Source of the DNA: Chloroflexota bacterium
Lineage (GTDB): Bacteria > Chloroflexota > Dehalococcoidia > SM23-28-2 > RBG-16-64-32
DNA: 5,313 nucleotides
Assembly: GCA_022563285.1 (NCBI GenBank)
Contig: JADFNQ010000107.1
Span: 1-5,313, forward strand
Direction of reading: 5' to 3'
Position 1 is the stretch's first letter, and every line of letters begins with the position of its first letter. The position numbers were made by a program, and so were the translations under genes. The notes below the pieces were generated by a model, which searched no databases, was not told the DNA's origin, and saw nothing but the letters and a program-made list of their open reading frames with translations. Shown here piece after piece: positions 1-4,971 of this stretch.

Positions 1-1
1 C

Positions 2-52
2 AAGCGAGATGCCGAGCGTCAGATAGAACGGGCGCTGCGCCGAAACGCCTGA
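2..52 (+). CDS. Possible C-terminal end of a gene entering from the left
   Basis: Read from base 2, the plus strand is open for 16 codons and ends in TGA at 50-52. The residues are KRDAERQIERALRRNA, a highly charged stretch that looks like a C-terminal helix. A terminator-like hairpin follows 34 nt later at 87-105, which is what one would expect after a gene end. No family can be named from so little sequence. The minus strand of the same bases is also open and reads a hydrophobic stretch (AQRPFYLTLGISL), so the strand is not certain. If the plus-strand reading is right, this gene converges on the efflux operon. Confidence 0.3.
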   Translation, partial: KRDAERQIERALRRNA

Positions 53-86
53 GCGGCCCGGCGCTGCGGGTTTCGCCCTAGCCGAA

Positions 87-107
87 CCGCAGGAACTGCG
101 GCTTTAT
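87..107 (+). terminator. Small terminator-like hairpin
   Basis: CCGCAG (87-92), loop GAA and CTGCGG (96-101) form a perfect 6-bp hairpin, followed by CTTTAT. The T-run is short, so efficiency is doubtful. A second CTGCGG at 64-69 could pair with 87-92 instead, giving two alternative folds. The position fits termination of a plus-strand gene ending at 52. Confidence 0.35.
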
Positions 108-161
108 CGCTGCCCTCAGAACGTCTGGCCACGATATCACGCCCACCAGCAGGGGAAGACC

Positions 162-178
162 GGGGGGTGTCGCCCCCT
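162..178 (-). terminator. GC hairpin downstream of the efflux pump stop codon
   Basis: GGGGGG (162-167), a 5-nt loop and CCCCCT (173-178) form a 6-bp stem with one G-T pair. It lies 16 nt past the pump stop codon as the minus strand reads. No T-run follows on either strand, so it is at best a transcript-end stabiliser or a weak terminator. Confidence 0.25.
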
Positions 179-194
179 CCGGGGCGTGGGCGGG

Positions 195-3100
195 CTACTC
201 CGGCGCCGCGGGCCGGGCGCCCAGACGGCGTGCCAGGTCATCCCACAGGCTGTACACCACCGGGATCACCACCAGCGTAAGCAGGGTGGATGTGAGCAGC
301 CCACCGATCACCACCGTGGCCAGCTGCGAGGCGATGATCAGCCCCTGCCCCAGTCCCAGCGCCAGCGGCACCAGCGCGAAGATGGTGGCCAGCGCCGTCA
401 TCAAGATGGGACGGACGCGGCTGCGTCCCCCCTCCAAGAGAGCCTCGCGGGTGGAGAGGCCGCGTCTGCGCAGCATCTCCACGAACGTCAGCAGCACGAT
501 GGCGTTGGTGACGACGATCCCGATCAGCATGAGCAGGCCGATGAGGGCGGGGAGCCCCAGGTCCCGGCCAGTCACCAGGAGGGCGAGGAAGGAGCCGATT
601 GTGACGAACGGCAGGCTGAACAATATGATCAGCGGGTTAGCCAAGGACCCCAGCGAGGCCACCATTACCAGGTAGACGAGGACGACCCCTATGATCATCG
701 CCAGAAACAGGTTTGAGAACGCCTCCTCCTGCTGCGCGAAGATGCCGCCGACGCGGATCTCCACGCCCGGAGGCTCCTCCACTGCCGCTACTACCTCGTC
801 CACCTTGTCGGAGGCGCTGGCCAGGTCCGTGCCCACGATGTTGGCGGTAATCGTCGCGGCGTGACGCTGGTCCACCCTGGTGACGGCGGCCGGCCCTTCC
901 ACTATCTCCAGTTCCGCAACGTCGGCCACGCTGGGGTTGCCCGGCAGGGCCAGCGCCAGCTGTCCTACGGACTGCGCTGGGACGCCCTCCCCGCTGCCGA
1001 CCCGCAGGACGGCGGGCACGCTGGTATCGCCGATCTGCAGCGAGCCCAAGGGCACCCCGACCAGAAGGCGGCGGACCTCCAGCGCCAGTTGCCCGGGGGT
1101 CAGCCCGTACTGGGCCGCCCTCTCCTCGTCCACCATGACCAGCAGCTCCGGGGCGGACTCGGCCACATCGTTATCGATGTTCTCCAGGCGGCCCACACCT
1201 CGCAGTCCGTCCGTGATCTCGGCCGCGGTCGTCGCCACCGTCTCGGCCGAGTCGCCGCTCACGACTACCTCCACGCGGTCCGTCTCAAAGCTGGGCTCAA
1301 CCACACGGATGTTCGCCTTGACATCGTCGAACTCCAGCAGGAGGCGGCGGACGCGGTCGGCCTCCACGTCTAGGTCGGCGCCGTCCTTGTAGGTGAGGGT
1401 AACATCGATCGTATTGGAGCCGGGGATCCCGCCCCGGAAAGAGCCCGGGTTGTTCACGTCGATCTGCCCCACGATGAGCTGGTAGCGGTCGATGCTTTCA
1501 ATCTCCGCCAGGGAGGCCTCTATCTCACGGGCTCTGTCGTTGGTGATGGCGAGCGGCGTGCCGGCAGGGAGCTCGATACGCCCGGCCACGACGCCGAAGT
1601 CGGTCCCCGGCAGGAAGCTCGAGTTTATGAACGGCAAGAGGAGAAAGCTGCCCACGACCACTGCGGCGGCGGCGAACAGGGTGAGGAAGCGATGTCCCAG
1701 GCACCAGCGCAGGACCGGCGTGTACAGGCGTTGGAGCCAGCTATCGCCCTCGCGCAGACGCATCGCCGGGATCAGCGCCAGGCTGAGGGCGGGAACCACG
1801 GTGAGAGCGATGACGAGGGAGGCGAGCAAGGCGAACGTTACGGCCAGCGCCAGAGGAAGGAACGCTTCCTCTACGATACCGCCGATGAATGCCAGGGGAA
1901 GGAAGATCGCCACCGCGGTGAGGGTGGAGGAGAGGATAGCTGTGGATACCTCGCGCGTGCCGTCCAGGGCAGCCTTCGTCAGCGGTTTTCCGCGGTTGGC
2001 ATGGACGTATATATTCTCCAGCACCACGATGCTGTCGTCTACCACCCGGCCCACGGCTATGGTCAGGCCACCCAGGGTCATGATGTTGAGGGTTACCCCC
2101 TGCCAGTTGAGCAAGGCGATAGCCGCCAGCATGCTCAGGGGTATGGACACCGCCGTCACCATCGTAGCCCGCACGCTGAGCAGGAAGATCAGGATCACGG
2201 CCACAGCGAAAGCCGCTCCCAGTAATCCCTCTCGAATCAGCGAGTCGATTGACTCCTCGATAAGCTCAGACTGGTCGAACAGGATGGTCGCCTCTACGTT
2301 CTCCGGCAGTTGCTCCCTGAGCTCATTGATGGCCCGCTCCACGTTGTTCGCTACCTCCACCGTGTTCGCGTCCTGCGACTTGAACACGCCCAGGGCCAGG
2401 CTGGGCTTACCGTTGGTGCGGGCGATGGCTGAGGTGGGAGAGGGGGCGAGGTTCACCTGGGCAATATCACCAAGCTGGACCTCCTCCCCTTCCGCTCTCG
2501 GAAAGGCCCTGACCAGGGGCAGCCCGGCCACGTCCTCCGGTGACTGCAAGGGCTGGACGGTGCGCACCGGCAGGGTCAGCCCCTCCTCCAGCACGAAGCC
2601 GGAGGGGGCGGAGATGCCGCTTCCGCTCAGCGTGAGCGCCACATCGGTGACTGACACGCCCCGTTCTGCCATGCGCTCGGGGTCCAGGGAGATCAGCAGC
2701 AGAGACTCCTGGGTCCCCGTCACACTGACGGTGAACACGCCGTCTATGCGCATGAGCTCCGGCACCACCGTATCGTTGACGATGGACTCCAGCTCCTGCG
2801 GGTTGTCACCGCCGTAGACGGTGATGGCGACGATGGGGAAATCGCCGAAGTCGATGCGGTTGACGGTAGGGGTCTCGGCCCCGGCCGGCAGGTCTATCCG
2901 CTCCAGAGCGCTGACGATCTCCCGCTCCTTCTTCTCCGTGTCAGTGCCGAAATCGAACTCCGCCGCGACGACGGAGACGCCCTCCGTCGTGGTCGACTGG
3001 AGGCGCTCCAGCCCCTCCACATTGCTGATGGCGCTCTCTACCGGTTCCGTGACCTGTCCCACTATCGACTCGGAGGAGGCGCCGGGGAAACGGGTGACGA

Positions 3101-3416
3101 CGGTGACGGCGGGGAATTCGATATCCGGGAGAAGCTCCTGCTGGATATTGAAGGCAGAGTACACTCCAATGATGGCGACGACGGCCGCAGCCAGGAAGAC
3201 CACCGGTCTGCGTTGAAGGGAGACGCGGGTTATGCCGGCCAGCCAGCCCAGCCGTTCCTCCTGCGGCGCGGGTGGGGAGGTTGGGGCCCCCGGTTCGTCG
3301 GGCTGGCGCCGGCGGGGTCGGCCGATGTAGGTCAGAAGGGCAGAGACAGCAGCCCCCAGGAGGAGCAGAGGATAAAGGAGGCGCGGCAGGCGACGGCGCC
3401 GGCTACGCTCGCTCAT
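195..3416 (-). CDS. RND-superfamily efflux pump (AcrB/SwrC-like)
   Basis: Predicted inner-membrane, proton-driven exporter of 1073 residues, in the size range of the AcrB/MexB/SwrC family. The ATG at 3416 is chosen over a TTG at 3437. It lies inside the end of marR (14-nt overlap) with no strong ribosome binding site, suggesting translational coupling. The order is RND-typical: TM1 at about 71-89, a first porter/docking region to about 390, TM2-TM6 at 400-550, TM7 at 578-596, a second extracytoplasmic region, then TM8-TM12 at 904-1055. TM4 carries GRVVDDSIVVLEN with the paired Asp (about 460-461) that AcrB uses for proton relay. TM10 has GIVVTNAIVLL (about 966-976), with Thr where AcrB has its relay Lys, as I recall for SwrC-like pumps. 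TM11 begins with the conserved RVRPILMTALA. Unusually, an additional hydrophobic segment (about 13-31) flanked by Arg clusters precedes TM1. No adaptor or outer-membrane channel gene lies in the window. The substrate cannot be told from sequence; drugs, lipopeptides or lipids are possible. Confidence 0.93.
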   Translation of the reverse strand: MSERSRRRRLPRLLYPLLLLGAAVSALLTYIGRPRRRQPDEPGAPTSPPAPQEERLGWLAGITRVSLQRRPVVFLAAAVVAIIGVYSAFNIQQELLPDIEFPAVTVVTRFPGASSESIVGQVTEPVESAISNVEGLERLQSTTTEGVSVVAAEFDFGTDTEKKEREIVSALERIDLPAGAETPTVNRIDFGDFPIVAITVYGGDNPQELESIVNDTVVPELMRIDGVFTVSVTGTQESLLLISLDPERMAERGVSVTDVALTLSGSGISAPSGFVLEEGLTLPVRTVQPLQSPEDVAGLPLVRAFPRAEGEEVQLGDIAQVNLAPSPTSAIARTNGKPSLALGVFKSQDANTVEVANNVERAINELREQLPENVEATILFDQSELIEESIDSLIREGLLGAAFAVAVILIFLLSVRATMVTAVSIPLSMLAAIALLNWQGVTLNIMTLGGLTIAVGRVVDDSIVVLENIYVHANRGKPLTKAALDGTREVSTAILSSTLTAVAIFLPLAFIGGIVEEAFLPLALAVTFALLASLVIALTVVPALSLALIPAMRLREGDSWLQRLYTPVLRWCLGHRFLTLFAAAAVVVGSFLLLPFINSSFLPGTDFGVVAGRIELPAGTPLAITNDRAREIEASLAEIESIDRYQLIVGQIDVNNPGSFRGGIPGSNTIDVTLTYKDGADLDVEADRVRRLLLEFDDVKANIRVVEPSFETDRVEVVVSGDSAETVATTAAEITDGLRGVGRLENIDNDVAESAPELLVMVDEERAAQYGLTPGQLALEVRRLLVGVPLGSLQIGDTSVPAVLRVGSGEGVPAQSVGQLALALPGNPSVADVAELEIVEGPAAVTRVDQRHAATITANIVGTDLASASDKVDEVVAAVEEPPGVEIRVGGIFAQQEEAFSNLFLAMIIGVVLVYLVMVASLGSLANPLIILFSLPFVTIGSFLALLVTGRDLGLPALIGLLMLIGIVVTNAIVLLTFVEMLRRRGLSTREALLEGGRSRVRPILMTALATIFALVPLALGLGQGLIIASQLATVVIGGLLTSTLLTLVVIPVVYSLWDDLARRLGARPAAPE

Positions 3417-3867
3417 CGGCTGTGCTCGCCGGCTCAAGGGCGCGGCTGGGGGCGCTCAGGGCTTCGATCAGGATCGTCAGGGCTCGCTCTATCGTGTCTA
3501 GGTCGTCCTCCGGCACCTCCGCCAGCAGGTTGGCCAGCCCTTCGCGGCTGGAAGCCCACAGGCGGCTCACCAGCTCCCTCCCCTCGCTGGAGAGGTCGGA
3601 GATGACCCGCCTGGCGTCATCCCGGTCGCGCTTGCGATCCAGGTAGCCCCGCCGCTCTAGTCGTGCCAGGATGCCCGTCATGGTGGGGAGGGAGACCTCC
3701 TGGGCGGAGGCGAGGGCGCCGCAGGTCTGCGGGCCCTCTAAGTAGAGGGTGTACAGGACTTTCAACTGGCGCATGGTGAGCTCAGTGCGGAGAAAATCCA
3801 TCGGCACCCGGTCGCGCGCCAGGAGGAAGAACTCGTCACCCAGGCTGAGGATGCGTTCGGTGCTCAT
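3403..3867 (-). CDS. MarR-family transcriptional regulator
   Basis: Winged-helix DNA-binding protein of 154 residues, normal for MarR. The family acts as dimers, usually repressors released by small ligands. The N-terminal helices lead into LTMRQLKVLYTL (30-41), typical of MarR helices before the HTH. Residues 47-72 include the recognition helix SLPTMTGILARLERRG, and 75-92 form the wing with the family-typical DRDDARR. A C-terminal dimerisation helix lies at about 115-138. The ATG at 3867 is preferred because the only longer start, TTG at 3921, lies within the -35 box of the gene's own promoter. The predicted leader is only about 17 nt and shows no clear Shine-Dalgarno sequence. The stop codon overlaps the efflux pump start by 14 nt, so the pump is very probably its target. 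A dyad over its promoter suggests autoregulation. The ligand is unknown. Confidence 0.9.
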   Translation of the reverse strand: MSTERILSLGDEFFLLARDRVPMDFLRTELTMRQLKVLYTLYLEGPQTCGALASAQEVSLPTMTGILARLERRGYLDRKRDRDDARRVISDLSSEGRELVSRLWASSREGLANLLAEVPEDDLDTIERALTILIEALSAPSRALEPASTADERA

Positions 3868-3869
3868 GG

Positions 3870-3902
3870 GGAAATAGTTCGTGCTAGGCAAAGTATATTT
3901 CC
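3870..3902. promoter_or_regulatory. Candidate MarR operator (imperfect dyad)
   Basis: GGAAATA at 3870-3876 and TATTTCC at 3896-3902 are perfect 7-bp inverted arms. A second pair, TGC (3882-3884) and GCA (3888-3890), shares the same centre at 3886, so 10 of 16 base pairs are symmetric. The dyad covers the -10 box and predicted start point of marR, where a bound dimer would block transcription. MarR proteins are known to bind such dyads in their own promoters. That this one is bound is inferred. Confidence 0.5.
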
Positions 3903-3921
3903 AACCGGCTCTGCCCGTCAA
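3892..3921 (-). promoter_or_regulatory. Sigma-70-type promoter of the marR-efflux operon
   Basis: On the minus strand TTGACG (3921-3916) is followed after 18 bp by TATACT (3897-3892). Each box differs from consensus at one position. Transcription would start near 3884-3886, giving a leader of about 17 nt before the ATG at 3867. The -35 box directly adjoins the upstream edge of the ssrA promoter. Confidence 0.65.
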
Positions 3922-3937
3922 GATGGGGCTGCCGCCG

Positions 3938-3946
3938 TGCTATAAT
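3938..3946 (+). promoter_or_regulatory. Extended -10 promoter of ssrA
   Basis: TGC-TATAAT (3938-3946) is a perfect extended -10 element. It sits 8 nt before the mature 5' end of tmRNA at 3955, consistent with a start at or just before that end and trimming by RNase P. The -35 region (around 3917-3923, TCAAGA or GTCAAG) is poor, which the extended -10 could offset. It is divergent from the marR promoter and practically abuts it. Confidence 0.65.
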
Positions 3947-4000
3947 CAGGGTGTGGGGACGAAAGGGTTCGACAGGGAAGGTTGATCCCGGATCGCAAGC

Positions 4001-4032
4001 CGAGGTTGCCACACCCTCGTTAAACAGGTGGC
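4001..4032 (+). other. tmRNA pseudoknot PK1
   Basis: CGAGG (4001-4005) pairs with CCTCG (4015-4019), while GCCAC (4008-4012) pairs with GTGGC (4028-4032). The stems interleave, giving a classical H-type pseudoknot. It ends 11 nt before the resume codon at 4044, the arrangement known for PK1 in other tmRNAs. Confidence 0.85.
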
Positions 4033-4043
4033 GAAACATAACT

Positions 4044-4073
4044 GGCGAAAACCAGTACGCACTAGCCGCCTAA
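4044..4073 (+). other. tmRNA tag reading frame (GENQYALAA)
   Basis: GGC GAA AAC CAG TAC GCA CTA GCC GCC TAA encodes GENQYALAA. The C-terminal ALAA is the usual recognition end for ClpXP-type proteases. It is preceded by AACATAACT, the kind of upstream element found before the resume codon, and GGC is the most likely resume codon. With the alanine carried by tmRNA itself, the appended peptide would be A-GENQYALAA. At 9 codons it is at the short end of known tags. Confidence 0.88.
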
Positions 4074-4309
4074 TTTCGGTGGCTACGTTGGTCCCAGGCC
4101 TCTCCTCGACGGGCAGGGTCCGGCGCCGCGAAGTCGAGGTGCGGTCCCCCCGACGCCGATATGGGGGGCTAAAGACCTAATCGGCTGGCCCGTCGGTAAC
4201 TCCGTCGGCGGAGGTACGCCGGGCGAGACGCAAACGCCGGATAAGCTTGTAGACGTCCGGGTGGGTCTTCCTCTGGACGAGGGGTTCAATTCCCCTCCGT
4301 CTCCACCAC

Positions 4310-4500
4310 AGCAATATCTGATTTGCCTCTTCCGGGGGCGCCAAGGGGTGTCCCGCCAGGCGGCCGAAAGCCTGCCGGAAGGGGCTTTTTGGTGCTATGC
4401 CCACGACAAGGCGGGACGGGAGGTCGATGTGGACTGCGTCAACCATGCCCGACAGCAGGTCGTGTCGCTCACCCTCGGTGCCTGCCGCGCATCAAGATCG
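4310..4500 (-). pseudogene. Probable C-terminal remnant of a site-specific recombinase
   Basis: On the minus strand a frame with no start of its own reads TEGERHDLLSGMVDAVHID, then SRLVVGIAPKSPFRQAF, at about 4475-4365. This pattern of an acidic helix, a V-x-x-V-x-x-D strand, then (R)xVVGIxPKxxF resembles the C-terminal region of large serine recombinases. I recognise it from memory and have no alignment. The frame is closed by TGA just upstream (near 4490), where a 1-nt indel would restore an LDAA-like lead-in. Catalytic and DNA-binding domains are absent. The frame continues through the region antisense to the ssrA 3' end, reading WWRRRGIEP there, and stops inside ssrA. A recombinase gene abutting a tmRNA 3' end is the expected layout of an element integrated in ssrA. 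A chance open frame is the alternative. Confidence 0.42.
4325..4390 (+). terminator. Candidate ssrA terminator
   Basis: GCCTCTTCCGG (4325-4335) pairs with CCGGAAGGGGC (4375-4385) over 11 bp with one G-T pair, directly followed by TTTTT (4386-4390). The 39-nt apical part contains its own hairpin (CAGGC 4357-4361 with GCCTG 4370-4374). It begins 16 nt after the tmRNA 3' end, so it is well placed. The loop is longer than usual, and the same bases also read as the recombinase-like remnant on the minus strand, so it could be partly fortuitous. Confidence 0.5.
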
Positions 4501-4522
4501 CGCAGAGGCGCGGCTCTCAGCC

Positions 4523-4843
4523 CTACCAGCGCCAGTCCCGGACCTCGGGCAGGTCCTCTCCGTGCTCACGGGTGTAGGTTTCGTGCTCTGCTAGCTTCTC
4601 CTGGAACCGGGAACTGATCCCCCCCGCACGCGACTGCAACCTCGGCGCGTGATGGAGCGCCTCGATGGCGAGCTGATAGCGGCTCATGCCGTTGGCGACC
4701 ACCATGTCCAACGGCGTGGTAGTCGTGCCTTCCTCAACGTACCCCCGCAGGTGGACTCGACCTGGGTTGGGTCGTCTCGGTGAACAGTGCGATGAAGGAT
4801 GTCTCGTCGAACCCGGCCGTCTCTCGCTGCCCGGGTGCTCCAA
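4523..4843 (-). pseudogene. Phosphoketolase C-terminal remnant (decayed)
   Basis: The segment from 4777 to the TAG at 4523 reads RRPNPGRVHLRGYVEEG, then TTTTPLDMVVANGMSRYQLA and finally EHGEDLPEVRDWRW. This matches the well-conserved end of xylulose-5-phosphate/fructose-6-phosphate phosphoketolase, a ThDP enzyme of about 800 residues that cleaves these sugar phosphates to acetyl phosphate. Only about 85 residues remain in frame. Upstream, further family-like pieces are in shifted frames: EHP at 4840-4832 and FDETSFIALFTET at 4811-4773. The stretch that should hold the conserved VFAFHGYP-like block between LFTET and RRPNPGR is missing, so there is a deletion as well as frameshifts. Beyond about 4860 the similarity fades, and a divergent gene starts at 4972. 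None of the ThDP-binding or catalytic domains are present, so the remnant cannot encode an enzyme. Confidence 0.82.
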
Positions 4844-4971
4844 ACGACGCCGGCGAACGTACTATCTGGTGGTGCTGGGCCGCGTGCGTATAAGCGCCCG
4901 GCGCCCGGCAGAAGACTATAGACTAGAGCCGCGAGAGGAATTCGGGTCAGCGGCGAGCTGATGTGGTGAGG

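Larger units (their letters stand above)
3955..4308 (+). ncRNA. ssrA: Transfer-messenger RNA (tmRNA)
   Basis: Ribosome-rescue RNA that, with SmpB and EF-Tu, enters stalled ribosomes as an alanyl-tRNA mimic and then serves as mRNA for a degradation tag. The length of 354 nt is normal. The 5' end GGGGACG (3955-3961) pairs with CGTCTCC (4298-4304) and includes the G3-U70 pair recognised by alanyl-tRNA synthetase. CCA is encoded at 4306-4308. The hallmark GGGTTCGACAGGGA follows the 5' end, and the T arm has the loop TTCAATT (4285-4291). The T stem can form 6 pairs rather than 5 (4279-4284 with 4292-4297). A pseudoknot precedes the tag frame. Downstream are a 7-bp helix (4104-4110 with 4133-4139) and another pseudoknot (4146-4151 with 4163-4168, interleaved with 4155-4160 and 4180-4185). 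This is a one-piece, not a permuted, tmRNA. Apparent reading frames across it on either strand are not genes. Confidence 0.97.

Noticed and set aside
1..60. Minus-strand reading AQRPFYLTLGISL as the start of a membrane protein
   Set aside because: It is too short to judge, has no start codon or ribosome binding site in view, and the downstream hairpin fits a plus-strand gene end better.
186..1392. Several plus-strand open frames of 129-176 codons
   Set aside because: All are antisense to the pump and have biased Gln/His/Asp or Ser/Arg composition typical of shadow frames.
1492..2817. Long plus-strand open frame of 441 codons
   Set aside because: It lies wholly antisense to the efflux pump, is rich in Ser/Arg/Thr with no recognisable domain, and is the expected shadow of a GC-rich gene on the other strand.
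3417..3437. TTG start at 3437 for the efflux pump, adding MSRRAQP
   Set aside because: There is no ribosome binding site, and the ATG at 3416 gives a more typical short overlap with marR.
3213..3646. Plus-strand frames rich in Gly/Pro/Arg opposite marR and the pump start
   Set aside because: They are antisense to well-supported genes and have low-complexity composition.
4083..4289. Minus-strand frame inside the tmRNA gene
   Set aside because: The bases are accounted for by conserved tmRNA helices and pseudoknots.
4261..4617. Plus-strand open frames starting in the tmRNA 3' end
   Set aside because: They begin inside the tRNA-like domain, run through the terminator hairpin, and show no domain. 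The minus strand carries the recognisable remnants.
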